A stretch of 64,000 nt of DNA from Pseudoalteromonas ruthenica (GTDB taxonomy: Bacteria; Pseudomonadota; Gammaproteobacteria; Enterobacterales; Alteromonadaceae): contig NZ_CP023397.1 of NCBI RefSeq assembly GCF_008808095.1, positions 62,001 to 126,000 of the forward strand, given 5' to 3'. The position numbers were made by a program, and so were the translations under genes. Under the pieces are notes generated by a model, which was not told the DNA's origin, searched no databases, and saw only the letters and a list, made by a program, of their open reading frames with translations. Positions 46,529 to 57,721 of the stretch are shown piece after piece (the stretch's first letter is position 1; each line of letters begins with the position of its first letter).

Positions 46529-46530
46529 TG

Positions 46531-47784
46531 TTATTTTCCTGATTCGATAACGGCGGGAGTCGCGCCCTTGAGACCATAGTAGGCAATGTACACATAACAT
46601 AGTGCTGGCAACAGGAATGACCATTGTAGCCCAATCCCATCAGCAAGCATGCCTTGCAGCAACGGAATAATGGCGCCACCGACAATGGCCAGACACAAAA
46701 TACCCGAGCCTTGCGCGGTATGCTTGCCCAGACCATTGAGCGCCAAACTAAAAATAGTGGGGAACATCACTGAATTGCATAAACCAACGGCAAGAATGGC
46801 CCACATTGCCAAGTAGCCATCGAAAAACACTGAAATGAGTACCAGAGCAAAGGCACTGACGGCGTTAAACGCAAGGACTGTGCGACCGGAGATTTTTTGC
46901 ATCACTAAGGCGCCGATGAAACGTCCCACCATGGCGCCGCCCCAATAATAGGCAATGTATTTTGCCGCTTGCGCTTCATGCATATTGGCGATGTTTTCCT
47001 GGTTGAAAAAGTTCACTAAGGTACTGCCAATAGCCACTTCAGCGCCGACATAAACAAAGATGCCAAGTGCGCCTAAGGTCAGGTTACGATGACGCCATGC
47101 TGACCCGGATACGGCATCGACTCCCACTGTTTGGCCGCTTAGCTTGGGCAGCGTCAATTTGGCAAAAATACCTGCTAGTAACAGCAGTGCGCCGGCGAGC
47201 ATAAGATAAGGGACCTGCGTTGCCGATGCGTCTCCTTTTATGACTTCAGCGCCCTCTGTAAAAATAAGGATTGAGCCAAAAAACGGCGCCACTGTGGTGC
47301 CCAATGAGTTGAACGCTTGGGTCATGGTCAGCCTTGCCGGCGCAGTCTCTTGCGGCCCTAACGCGCTGACATAGGGGTTGGCCGCCACCTGTAACACCGT
47401 GACACCCGCAGCCAATACGAACAGCGCGATTAAAAATAGGGCATAAACGCCACTGCTTGCTGCCGGGTAAAACAACAAACAGCCAACGCAGGCAACAGCC
47501 AGACCTAAGACAATGCCTTTTTGATAGCCGATGCGCCCCACTAAGTTTCCGGCGGGAAGCGAGACGATAAAATAGGCACTAAAAAAGCAAAACTGCACCA
47601 GCATCGCTTGGGTGTAATTAAGCTCGAATGTCCCTTTAAGGTAGGGGATCAAAATGTCGTTGAGGCAGGTAATGAACCCCCACATAAAAAACAGTGAGGT
47701 CAGTGCAACCAGCGCAAAACGGTAATTGCCGCCGCTGCTCGATGGCTGCGCCTGCGCAGATTCTTGCTGCATGGATAGGGCCAC
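46531..47784 (-). CDS. Sugar MFS transporter, FucP/GluP type
   Basis: 417 residues with 12 helices. [20 protein letters not shown] is the FucP/GluP N-terminal signature, and [13 protein letters not shown] follows. The family imports glucose, galactose or fucose with protons. It heads the GH3 operon and is controlled by the LacI-type operators upstream, so glucose released from laminarin is the likely substrate. Confidence 0.92.
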   Translation of the reverse strand: MALSMQQESAQAQPSSSGGNYRFALVALTSLFFMWGFITCLNDILIPYLKGTFELNYTQAMLVQFCFFSAYFIVSLPAGNLVGRIGYQKGIVLGLAVACVGCLLFYPAASSGVYALFLIALFVLAAGVTVLQVAANPYVSALGPQETAPARLTMTQAFNSLGTTVAPFFGSILIFTEGAEVIKGDASATQVPYLMLAGALLLLAGIFAKLTLPKLSGQTVGVDAVSGSAWRHRNLTLGALGIFVYVGAEVAIGSTLVNFFNQENIANMHEAQAAKYIAYYWGGAMVGRFIGALVMQKISGRTVLAFNAVSAFALVLISVFFDGYLAMWAILAVGLCNSVMFPTIFSLALNGLGKHTAQGSGILCLAIVGGAIIPLLQGMLADGIGLQWSFLLPALCYVYIAYYGLKGATPAVIESGK

Positions 47785-47809
47785 GGTGTTCTCCTATTGA
47801 TCTTTTTAA

Positions 47810-47823
47810 GGAAAGCGCTTACA
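47810..47823. promoter_or_regulatory. LacI-type operator, MFS-proximal
   Basis: GGAAAGCGCTTACA, one base different from the sites at the GH16 gene. It lies 26 bases upstream of the transporter start. Confidence 0.75.
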
Positions 47824-47831
47824 TTTAGTTA

Positions 47832-47845
47832 TGAAAGCGCTTACA
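47832..47845. promoter_or_regulatory. LacI-type operator in the MFS/GH1 divergent region
   Basis: TGAAAGCGCTTACA, 22 bases (two turns) from the first site and identical to both GH16 sites. A degenerate third copy (AGAAAGCGCGCATG, 47864-47877) lies nearer GH1. Confidence 0.78.
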
Positions 47846-47925
47846 TTTTTATTTGATAATTACAGAAAGCGCGCATGAATTCAAATAAAAACCCAAAAGG
47901 GTTGCAAACGGACTGAGTAACACAG

Positions 47926-49260
47926 ATGCCTAAATTGACCTTGCCTACCGAATCCAAGATGTTGCAACGCGACTTTATTTACGGCGTCGCGACGTCCTCG
48001 TTTCAAATAGAGGGGGCAAGAGCAGCGCGCTTACCTTGTATTTGGGATACCTTTTGTCGTCAGCCGGGTGCCATCGTAGACGGCAGTCATGGCGATGTCG
48101 CTTGTGAACATATCGCTCGTTGGCAACAAGATGTCGAGCTCATAGCCAATCTTGGTGTCGATGCGTATCGGCTCTCAATTGCTTGGGGTCGAGTAATGGA
48201 TGAGCACGGGCAGCCCAACCAAGAGGGGATCTGTTTTTATCAGAATTTAGTAGCGGCACTCACGGCGCAGGGCATCAAAGTCTTTGTCACCTTATACCAC
48301 TGGGATCTGCCACAGTATTTAGAGGACCAAGGTGGGTGGCTCAACCGGCAAACGGCTTATGCCTTTGCTGAGTATGCCGATGTTATTTCTCAAGCGCTCG
48401 GTGAGCAGGTTTATTCTTACGCGACGTTAAATGAACCGTTTTGCTCTGCGTATCTTGGTTACGAGGTAGGCATTCATGCGCCCGGCAAAAAGGGGCAGCA
48501 CTATGGTCGCCAAGCAGCGCACCACCTACTGCTTGCACATGGCTTAGCCATGCAGGTACTTAGACGCACGGTCCCAAGCAGTGAGTGCGGTATCGTGCTG
48601 AACTTTTCTACTGCCTACGGCGCAAGTAGCAGCGCTGCTGATACACATGCGGCGCAACTGGCCGACCAATATCATAATTTGTGGTACTTACAACCACTGC
48701 TTGAAGGCCGTTATCCTGACGTGCTGGCACTCTTACCTGAAGACGTGCGCCCTGAGATTGGCGCCGATGACATGGCTATTATCAGCGCTAAAAACGACTT
48801 TATTGGTATCAACTACTACACCCGTGCGGTGTTTGCCAGTGATGGCAAAGGTTGGTTCGTTCAGTGTGAACCCACAAAAACGCCATTAACCGCCATGGGC
48901 TGGGAAGTGGTGCCAGAGGCATTTGAGAAATTACTGGTTGATTTACACCAGCGTTTTTCATTGCCGCCACTGTATATCACCGAAAATGGTGCCGCCTTCG
49001 ATGACGAGATAGTTGATGGCGCCATTTATGATAAGCCACGTATCGATTACTTTAATAGCCACCTTAACGCGGTGCACAATGCCATTGAACAAGGTGTCAA
49101 TATTCGTGGTTACTTTGCATGGTCGTTAATGGACAACTTTGAATGGGCGCTTGGTTACAGTAAACGCTTCGGTATTGTTCATGTGGATTACCACACGCAG
49201 CAACGCACCTTGAAAGACAGTGCGCTGGCATATAAAGGCTTGCTTGAGAATAGACTCTAA
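47926..49260 (+). CDS. GH1 beta-glucosidase
   Basis: 444 residues, the normal GH1 length. Acid/base Glu170 is in TLNEPFCSAYLG and nucleophile Glu353 in YITENGAAF; the N-terminal signature FIYGVATSSFQIEGA is intact. No signal peptide, so it is cytoplasmic and cleaves imported beta-glucosides such as cellobiose or laminaribiose. The start may be ATG 47926 or 47959; neither has a strong ribosome site. It is divergent from the MFS-GH3 operon and followed by the LacI gene. Confidence 0.95.
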   Translation: MPKLTLPTESKMLQRDFIYGVATSSFQIEGARAARLPCIWDTFCRQPGAIVDGSHGDVACEHIARWQQDVELIANLGVDAYRLSIAWGRVMDEHGQPNQEGICFYQNLVAALTAQGIKVFVTLYHWDLPQYLEDQGGWLNRQTAYAFAEYADVISQALGEQVYSYATLNEPFCSAYLGYEVGIHAPGKKGQHYGRQAAHHLLLAHGLAMQVLRRTVPSSECGIVLNFSTAYGASSSAADTHAAQLADQYHNLWYLQPLLEGRYPDVLALLPEDVRPEIGADDMAIISAKNDFIGINYYTRAVFASDGKGWFVQCEPTKTPLTAMGWEVVPEAFEKLLVDLHQRFSLPPLYITENGAAFDDEIVDGAIYDKPRIDYFNSHLNAVHNAIEQGVNIRGYFAWSLMDNFEWALGYSKRFGIVHVDYHTQQRTLKDSALAYKGLLENRL

Positions 49261-49311
49261 GCGCGCTTTATATTAGCTTTAGGCCTCAAAGGACAATCTA
49301 AAAGAATAAAC

Positions 49312-50316
49312 ATGGCAACCATTTACGAAGTTTCAAAAGCAGCGGGCGTGTCTTTGGCCACCGTCTCCAGAGTGATGAACGGCAATGTCCGGGTCAGTGA
49401 ACGCACCCGGGATAAAGTGCTTAAAGCCATGACTGAATTGGGCTATAAACCCAACGCCATTGCCCAGTCGCTGGCTTCTAATTGCAGCAACAGCGTTGGC
49501 TTATTGGTGTCAGCGCTGCATGGTTCGTTCTTCGGCGATATGATGAGTACGGTTGAGAATGTGTTGCGAAAAGCGGGCAAGCATGTGGTGATCACCGCCG
49601 GCCACAGTGATGAAGAAAAAGAAAAACAGGCCATTGAATTTTTACTCGATCGTCGCTGTGACGCCCTCATTTTACATGCCGAAGCGGTCAGTGATGAGTA
49701 TTTGCTCGAGCTTGCCAAAGGTGATGCACAAATCATTCTTATTAACCGCAAAATTGATGCTATCAGCGAGCGTTGTTTTTACACCGATAATGAACTGGGC
49801 GGTTACCTGGCTACTAAAGCGGCATTGGATGCCGGACATAAGGATATTGCTTATATTAGCGGGCCATTATTCAAAGGCGATGCTAAAGAGCGCTTGGCGG
49901 GGCATCAGCGTGCTTTGGCTGAGGCCAATATTGCATTTAACGATGCGCTATTAATTGAGGGCGGCTATCATGAAGCGGAGGGTGCGCAAGGGCTGGAACA
50001 GCTCTACAGAGCAAAGCACAAATTCAGTGCATTGATTTGCGCCAACGATGAGATGGCCTCAGGGGCGATGACCGCAGCCCGTGAGCTTGGCATCGCGATA
50101 CCCGAGCAACTGTCGATTATTGGCTTCGACAACGTGTTGTTTGCCCGTTACTTGTATCCAAAATTAACCACCATAGACAACCCCATTCGGCTGATGGGTG
50201 AGGCGGCCGCGCATTGGGTCTTGGCACATGTGTACCAACAGCGGGGGGTCGCCGAGCCTCGTAATCTGTTTGCGCCCTCTTTGGTTGCGCGCGACTCATT
50301 GGTGAGTGCACCATGA
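49312..50316 (+). CDS. LacI-family transcriptional regulator of the glucan locus
   Basis: 334 residues: N-terminal helix-turn-helix and hinge (TIYEVSKAAGVSLATVSRVMNG, KVLKAMTELGYKPNAIAQSLA) and a periplasmic-binding effector domain with IGFDNVLFARYLYPKLTTI. It lies 51 bases after GH1 and overlaps the next transporter start by four bases. Its likely targets are the GAAAGCGCTTACA sites found at two loci 30 kb apart. The inducer is probably glucose or a short beta-glucoside. Confidence 0.93.
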   Translation: MATIYEVSKAAGVSLATVSRVMNGNVRVSERTRDKVLKAMTELGYKPNAIAQSLASNCSNSVGLLVSALHGSFFGDMMSTVENVLRKAGKHVVITAGHSDEEKEKQAIEFLLDRRCDALILHAEAVSDEYLLELAKGDAQIILINRKIDAISERCFYTDNELGGYLATKAALDAGHKDIAYISGPLFKGDAKERLAGHQRALAEANIAFNDALLIEGGYHEAEGAQGLEQLYRAKHKFSALICANDEMASGAMTAARELGIAIPEQLSIIGFDNVLFARYLYPKLTTIDNPIRLMGEAAAHWVLAHVYQQRGVAEPRNLFAPSLVARDSLVSAP

Positions 50317-51878
50317 TCAAAACCCTGCCTCCGGCGTTATTTTATACGCTTGTTGTTTCTTTGGGAGGCTTTATCTTCGGCTTCGACGCGTCGGTGATCT
50401 CTGGCGCGGTTGGCTTTATTGTTGACGATTTCCACTTAAGTAGTTGGGAGCAAGGGTTCGTCGTGAGCTCGCCAACGCTTGGTGGGCTATTAGCCACTTG
50501 CTTTGCTGGCGCCATCAGCGATGCCATCGGTCGGCGCAAAACCTTGATTGTAATTGCCGCATTGTATTTAGTGTCGGCGCTGGCTTCGGCCTTTGCACAA
50601 AGTTATTGGATGCTGATTGCGGCGCGCTTTATTGGCGGCATGGCATTTTGCTCATTGATGGTTGCACCCATGTATATAGCTGAAATTAGCCTGCCCGAGC
50701 ATCGCGGTAAGTTGGTGTCGATCAATCAATTGAATATCGTGTTGGGCTTTTCGGTGTCTTATTTTACCAATTACTATTTACTGAACTTAGCTCAATCCGA
50801 GGCTGGCTGGGCGCAAAGCCTGGCTATTAATGAGCATTTGTGGCGCTGGATGCTCGGGCTGGAAATCGCCCCAGCACTGTGCTGGTTGCTGTTGTTGTTT
50901 TTTATTCCTCGCAGTCCACGGTGGCTACTGATGCGTCAACAGCATGAAGAGGCGCAAAGCGTTGCCGCTCGCCTGTTTAGCGCACAACGTATTGATGAGC
51001 AACTACGCAGTATGCGAGCCTCATTGCAGCATAAAGTAGCGCCGCTATCGCAACGTATTCGTTTGTTAGCCGGGCGGCGAGTGCGTTTTGTGTTATTGAT
51101 TGGCCTGCTGGTGGCTGTGGCTCAGCAGATCACCGGCATCAATGTTATATTCTTTTATGCCCCCACTATTTTTGAGCAAAGTGGTGTAGGCACCAACGCA
51201 GCCTTTGCCCAAGCACTGTGGATAGGCTTAGTGAATGTTGTGTTTACGGTGGTCGCCATGCTGTGCATCGATCGTTTTGGCCGGCGTCCTCTACTGCTCT
51301 TGGGGTTGGGCGGTATTATCGTCAGCATGGCCTTGTGTAGTTGGGGTTTCAAACAAGCCAGCTACCATATTGACGATACCAAGCTGCGCGCACTACAACA
51401 GCAACTACCGGCCACTGTGGTCAGTCAGTTAAGTCCTATGCGGGCTCATATTTACAGCGATGATGTTACCTTTAAAGCGGCATTGACTCAGCATTTAGGG
51501 GTCCAAGATGCGCGCAAACATGAAAGTGCGATCCTCAGTGAAGCGATCACCATGAATGCCACCTTGGTGCTGTTGGGGATCACCCTCTTTGTGGCGTCAT
51601 TTGCGTTATCTCTTGGGCCGGTGATGTGGGTGATGTTTGCGGAGATTTTCCCGAATACTGTGCGGGCGATTGCCATATCTGCGGTCACTGTAGTGAATAA
51701 CGCAGTGAGTTTTGCGGTGCAGCTTGTGTTCCCCTGGGAGCTTAGCCAATTCGGGGCAGCGGCGACTTTTGCCATTTACGGTATTTTTGCATTGATTGCA
51801 TTAGCGCTGGTATGGCGTTATCTGCCAGAAACCAAGGGCAAGTCGTTAGAGCAGTTAGAGCTGAGCTTGCGCAGCTAA
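50313..51878 (+). CDS. Sugar porter MFS transporter (XylE/GLUT type)
   Basis: 521 residues with 12 helices. Sugar porter motifs: GFDASVISGA, DAIGRRKTL, PRSPRWLL, QQITGINVIFFYAPTIF, DRFGRRPLLL and LPETKGKSLEQLE. A roughly 70-residue insert after helix 9 (about 355-420) is longer than in XylE. It probably imports glucose or another hexose. It is translationally coupled to the LacI gene and is the second sugar importer of the locus. Confidence 0.92.
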   Translation: MIKTLPPALFYTLVVSLGGFIFGFDASVISGAVGFIVDDFHLSSWEQGFVVSSPTLGGLLATCFAGAISDAIGRRKTLIVIAALYLVSALASAFAQSYWMLIAARFIGGMAFCSLMVAPMYIAEISLPEHRGKLVSINQLNIVLGFSVSYFTNYYLLNLAQSEAGWAQSLAINEHLWRWMLGLEIAPALCWLLLLFFIPRSPRWLLMRQQHEEAQSVAARLFSAQRIDEQLRSMRASLQHKVAPLSQRIRLLAGRRVRFVLLIGLLVAVAQQITGINVIFFYAPTIFEQSGVGTNAAFAQALWIGLVNVVFTVVAMLCIDRFGRRPLLLLGLGGIIVSMALCSWGFKQASYHIDDTKLRALQQQLPATVVSQLSPMRAHIYSDDVTFKAALTQHLGVQDARKHESAILSEAITMNATLVLLGITLFVASFALSLGPVMWVMFAEIFPNTVRAIAISAVTVVNNAVSFAVQLVFPWELSQFGAAATFAIYGIFALIALALVWRYLPETKGKSLEQLELSLRS

Positions 51879-52002
51879 GTGTGCGACGCTACCACCTACA
51901 CCCGCGCGGCAATGTTCGAAGCCGCGTTAGTGTAGAGCAATTTGAAACAAAACCCTTATCAAAATTATCGATTAACCTAATCTGTTTTTCTCGCTCCAAT
52001 AG

Positions 52003-54273
<2,271 letters not shown>

Positions 54274-54292
54274 AATTGTGATGTTACCCACC

Positions 54293-54318
54293 AAGGCCAC
54301 TGTTGAGTGGCCTTTTTT
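54293..54318 (+). terminator. Terminator of katG
   Basis: Arms AAGGCCACT and AGTGGCCTT around GTTG, followed by a T run. Confidence 0.92.
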
Positions 54319-54489
54319 ATGGCCGCAGGAATTGCACTGCGAGACATTGACTTTGTTACAGCTGCTAACACCTCACAGCGCCGCTCGCGCCGCAAAGCTA
54401 GCCTCATAGTAATGACACAGTAGCATCATGGCGACAGCGAGAGCGCACGCCATGGTGGCTACCTCACCCTAACCAAAGGAGTGTTTATT

Positions 54490-55449
54490 ATGAGTACGAT
54501 TAATCTTGCCGCCTATTGCAGTGGTGATTTTGGCCCCGGGATCACCAACGAATGCATTGGCGACGCGCAGCAAAGTGGTTTTACCACGCTTATTCTCTGG
54601 GCCATGCATATTGGCCGCGCGGGTGATTTAAATAACAGTAACTGCCAAGCTGTACCCGGCCAATCATGGGGAGAGCTGGTTTTCAATGATGGCAATATCC
54701 GCATTACCGATGGCGACACCTTTAACCCCAATAATGACGCCGACATAGCTGCTTGGCCTAGTAAATTGGCGCAGCTAAAACAACATGGCTCCAAGGTAGA
54801 AAAAATCTTTATTTCTATCGGTGGCTGGGGAGTATGCGATTTTCAAGCTATTGAGTATATGTTGGAAAATGGCATGCGCGAGCAAATTAAAGCCAACTTT
54901 AAAACATTGCGAGAGGCCTTTACGGTCGATGGCGAGTGCCTAATTGATGGCGTCGATTTCGATAATGAAGAGGTGGTGAAAGCAAGTACCATTACTGAGT
55001 TTGCCGAAATCCTGTTTGATCTGGGTTATCAGGTTACCTTTTGCCCTTACCAACAACCCTCGTTGTGGCAAGGGTATATGCAAACCTTGTGGGATAAGGG
55101 CTACCGCGTTAGTTGGTGGAATCTACAATGTTATTCCGGTGGCCTTGGTAATCTTGAGCGCTTACAACCTTGGCTAGATGCGCTTTCGGCCGTTGTCGGT
55201 GAAGGGCAGGGCGGCGCTTACCTGGTCGTAGGCTTGGCGGTAAAAGGGGCCAGCGACTCCAACCCAGAGCTGTGCCCTAGCGCGTTCTGCCAATCCTTCG
55301 CGGCAGTGAGTGAGCAGGGTCTTACCGGTGGCTTTATATGGAAGTATGACGCCGTACTCAGCAATAAAAGCGCCTGTGATGGTGCCATTCCCACGGCGGC
55401 CAGTTATAGCAAAGCCATTACGCAAGGCCTGAATAATGACTGCCCGTAG
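54490..55449 (+). CDS. GH18 chitinase-like protein
   Basis: 319 residues from ATG 54490, preceded by AAGGAG. The GH18 catalytic motif DxxDxDxE is intact as DGVDFDNE (Glu160 is the acid), and the first barrel strand motif appears as FISIGGWG. No classical signal peptide is visible although there are ten or more cysteines, which is odd for a cytoplasmic protein. No chitin-binding domain. It may act on chitin or other GlcNAc polymers, or be non-catalytic on them. Confidence 0.85.
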   Translation: MSTINLAAYCSGDFGPGITNECIGDAQQSGFTTLILWAMHIGRAGDLNNSNCQAVPGQSWGELVFNDGNIRITDGDTFNPNNDADIAAWPSKLAQLKQHGSKVEKIFISIGGWGVCDFQAIEYMLENGMREQIKANFKTLREAFTVDGECLIDGVDFDNEEVVKASTITEFAEILFDLGYQVTFCPYQQPSLWQGYMQTLWDKGYRVSWWNLQCYSGGLGNLERLQPWLDALSAVVGEGQGGAYLVVGLAVKGASDSNPELCPSAFCQSFAAVSEQGLTGGFIWKYDAVLSNKSACDGAIPTAASYSKAITQGLNNDCP

Positions 55450-55458
55450 CTATGCGTA

Positions 55459-55600
55459 GTGACCCAGAAGATTAAAGTTTATATTGGCACACTGGCTGGC
55501 CTGAAGGTCAGCTGGGTGCTAGAAGTGGACGATGGCAACGCCGCTAAGCACGCGTGGCTACGCTATGTGGTAGACGGCGCCGTGACTAGCTTGGCTATGA
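55459..55600 (+). pseudogene. Possible gene remnant cut by the cassette cluster
   Basis: A GTG-started frame gives MTQKIKVYIGTLAGLKVSWVL and about 25 more plausible residues. From about base 55600 it runs antisense through the 3' end of the DJ-1-like gene and loses protein-like character, so the real gene, if any, was probably truncated at the junction. I do not recognise it. Confidence 0.35.
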
Positions 55601-56179
55601 GTTCTTTGTCCATGAAAAATCCATCTGCCTTGCAGTTTTTTCGGCCAAGTCATTGCTGTGCAACCTACTTACCAAATGTAGACTCATGTCAATTCCTGCC
55701 GAGATACCACCTGAAGTAATGATATTTCCTTCATCGACCCATCGCACATTTTCGATAACGTTCAGCTGGGGAAACTTGCTCCTTAGATTAGCCATATCTT
55801 CCCAGTGAGTCGTGACTTTATGCTCTTTCAGCACTTTTGCTTTAGCTAGCAAAAACGCACCAGTGCAAACAGAGGCTGTTATGGATGCGTTTGTCGATTG
55901 TTGGGAGATCCATTCCATCACCTGGGATTTGCCTATTTCATTGGAGTGAACACCACCTGCAACGATTAGAACATCCATCATAGGATGGTCATTAAACCCA
56001 TAGTTTGGCATTACCCTGTAACCAGCCCGGGCGCTAATCGCATTACCGCTTTCGCTGACCAAGAAAGCGTCAAAAGGGTTGTCATTCTTGCAAACTCGCG
56101 AAGCCGTTGAAAATACCTCAAATGGTCCTGAAAAATCTAAAACCTCGGCCTGATCATAGATGTAAATTCCTACGTTCAC
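55595..56179 (-). CDS. DJ-1/PfpI family protein (GlxA/isonitrile hydratase-like), cassette-borne
   Basis: 194 residues. The nucleophile elbow SVCTGAFLLA carries the reactive Cys, and the N-terminal Glu is in LDFSGPFEVFS, matching the AraC-associated GlxA/isonitrile-hydratase subgroup without its DNA-binding domain. It could be a hydratase, amidase or glyoxalase-like enzyme. It sits 21 bases after attC1 in transcription order. No attC is seen at its 3' end, so the array edge is probably here. Confidence 0.85.
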   Translation of the reverse strand: MNVGIYIYDQAEVLDFSGPFEVFSTASRVCKNDNPFDAFLVSESGNAISARAGYRVMPNYGFNDHPMMDVLIVAGGVHSNEIGKSQVMEWISQQSTNASITASVCTGAFLLAKAKVLKEHKVTTHWEDMANLRSKFPQLNVIENVRWVDEGNIITSGGISAGIDMSLHLVSRLHSNDLAEKTARQMDFSWTKNS

Positions 56180-56200
56180 CTGAATTATGTCCCTCTTGTC

Positions 56201-56280
56201 ATAACGCTGTGTTTAGAGGCTGAAGCGTAGCGTAAGCCGTCCCAGTCGCGTATTTCGCGGCGATTACAACCGCTTGTTAT
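56201..56280 (-). other. attC1 integron recombination site
   Basis: 80 bases between the NTF2-like and DJ-1 genes. On the minus strand it begins ATAACAAGCGG right after the NTF2-like stop and ends ACAGCGTTAT. The internal arms pair imperfectly with bulges, as attC sites do. Confidence 0.65.
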
Positions 56281-56283
56281 GTT

Positions 56284-56742
56284 TTAGCGCATCTCGGTAA
56301 ATGCTACAGAATCCGGAACCTTTTCCTCGTTAACATGCGTAGAATGCATCTGCTGCAGACGCCAGCTTCCGTTGTCCTTGACTACCACCACACTTTCTAG
56401 CCACACAACATTCTGCGTGGATTTTTTTGACGAAAATACGGCTTTATTCCAGTAATTTATAAGCGCGATATCTTCTCTCACATCAGAAGAGATTAGACTA
56501 AAGAAATTTTCTCTCTTGTATTCACTTGGAGCGACAACAGCGACAAGTTCATCAATACCCCAAACTTCTCCGTTTTCAAGGAGTTTGAATTTATCTGTTA
56601 CCGCCGCCCTCATACCTGAGTGGTCAATTTCCGACATTGCGGAAAATAGCGCCATAACTGGCTCAAAAGCCGGATCCACCTGCGCTGAAACCGACCCAGA
56701 GAATAACGATAGAGCCAACACAAGTTTTCTTATTATTTTCAT
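56284..56742 (-). CDS. NTF2-like (SnoaL/DUF4440 fold) secreted protein, cassette-borne
   Basis: 152 residues from ATG 56742, with GGAGG upstream. A signal peptide (LVLALSLFSGSVSA) precedes an NTF2-like cone fold: AFEPVMALFSAMSEIDHSGM, NVVWLESVVVVKDNGSWRL. Such proteins bind small ligands or act as isomerases; none can be assigned here. attC1 starts three bases after the stop and attC2 lies just upstream, so this is a complete cassette. Confidence 0.8.
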   Translation of the reverse strand: MKIIRKLVLALSLFSGSVSAQVDPAFEPVMALFSAMSEIDHSGMRAAVTDKFKLLENGEVWGIDELVAVVAPSEYKRENFFSLISSDVREDIALINYWNKAVFSSKKSTQNVVWLESVVVVKDNGSWRLQQMHSTHVNEEKVPDSVAFTEMR

Positions 56743-56759
56743 GGTTTCCTCCAAAAGAC

Positions 56760-56852
56760 ATAACGCCCGATTAACGGGTAAAAAATTGTGGGCTAAAATT
56801 GAGCGAAGCGAATAGCCTGCAAGTTTTTTATCCCTGTTGAATTGCTTGTTAT
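56760..56852 (-). other. attC2 integron recombination site
   Basis: 93 bases. On the minus strand it starts ATAACAAGCAATTCAACAGG and ends CCGTTAATCGGGCGTTAT; the two ends are complementary over about 25 bases with mismatches, and GCTTCGC lies at the centre. The VCR-like shape and position between a stop codon and the next start make this the clearest attC here. Confidence 0.8.
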
Positions 56853-56853
56853 A

Positions 56854-57363
56854 TCACAAAACAGGTAGTACTTTACTAACTGCTAAAAGAGCATAAGAAA
56901 GAAACAACGTGTAATCTCTAACATTACTACAAATACAAATTTTTTTACTTAAACCTTCCAAGGTATCCTTCCATTTTGGTAATAACTGTTCAAGGGCCTC
57001 AGCTTTAATTGCAGAATCTTCAGGTTTTAAAATTTCACCGCTTTCCTCATTAATAGAATGTTCACCCTCTATGGCATTCTTTTTATACGCAGCCAAATAT
57101 TCAGAATAATCTAGGTACTTACCATTCTTTTCAAGAAATGTATTATATCGCTCAATTTTCTTAAGCCCTGAAATTACTGAAAGAGCTAAAAGAAGTAGTG
57201 TAAATAAAACGAATGTACTTTCATTTAAACCAATAACCGCATTGGCTTTAAATCCTTTTGCAAAATATGCAAACGTAGCTGCTCCGATTCCAACAATGAA
57301 GTAGTCATATTTACTTACTCCATTCATGCTTTGCTTTGCTAACTCTAATGAACGTTCTGACAT
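56854..57363 (-). CDS. Membrane protein of unknown function, cassette-borne
   Basis: 169 residues from ATG 57363 with a GAGAG ribosome site; the longer frame to 57426 lacks support. Helices at about 24-43, 55-75 and 148-168 with a charged loop between the second and third (YNTFLEKNGKYLDYSEYLAAYKK). AT-richer than flanking chromosome. I do not recognise a family. attC2 begins right after the stop. Confidence 0.65.
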   Translation of the reverse strand: MSERSLELAKQSMNGVSKYDYFIVGIGAATFAYFAKGFKANAVIGLNESTFVLFTLLLLALSVISGLKKIERYNTFLEKNGKYLDYSEYLAAYKKNAIEGEHSINEESGEILKPEDSAIKAEALEQLLPKWKDTLEGLSKKICICSNVRDYTLFLSYALLAVSKVLPVL

Positions 57364-57426
57364 ATATACTCTCGTGATATAACAATTTAATATCGAGCGA
57401 TTGGGTCGTTTTTCTGCCGCAACCAA

Positions 57427-57660
57427 CCTCGTTTTGTCCTATGACCATTGATAGCAAATTAAGGAAGTACTTACCAGCGTTGAAGTTTCGCTATATTGAT
57501 CTACAAGCAGACACGACAAAACGACCCAATGGGTCGTTTTCCTGACTGTGGGAGAAACTCAAAGTGCCTAGATGCATACACGGTGATTTCGGTGGCGGGA
57601 TGGCTGTCTGAATCTGGCTCGTTCAAGGTTTTGGTATTTTTTAATTCCTTACGCGTGATA
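57427..57660. other. Non-coding stretch between cassettes with a repeated palindrome
   Basis: No gene is supported. A near-perfect palindrome with arms AAAACGACCCA and TGGGTCGTTTT lies at 57519-57541, and half of it (TTGGGTCGTTTTTCTG, 57401-57416) recurs near the membrane gene start. The two copies share GGGTCGTTTT(T/C)CTG. Confidence 0.5.
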
Positions 57661-57694
57661 CCTGTGGCCGGGTGAGAGTATCCGGTCCCGTGTA

Positions 57695-57721
57695 AAATAA
57701 CCCACTACGCCTGCTTGTTAT
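57695..57721 (-). other. Partial attC3 end at the RibD-like stop
   Basis: The minus strand reads ATAACAAGCAGGCG, overlapping the TAA stop of the RibD-like gene, as at the other two sites. I cannot find the opposite end at the normal distance; it may be degenerate or displaced. Confidence 0.4.

Larger units (their letters stand above)
55595..57721 (-). mobile_element. Integron gene-cassette cluster without integrase (CALIN)
   Basis: Minus-strand genes for a DJ-1 protein, NTF2-like protein and membrane protein, with RibD-like gene above, are each separated by attC-like elements abutting stop codons. The shared end (T/C)GCTTGTTAT recurs at 56272, 56843 and 57713, and two complete sites end in a GCGTTAT(G) core on the minus strand. 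No intI gene lies within the window. Cassette genes share one orientation, as in integrons. Confidence 0.75.
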
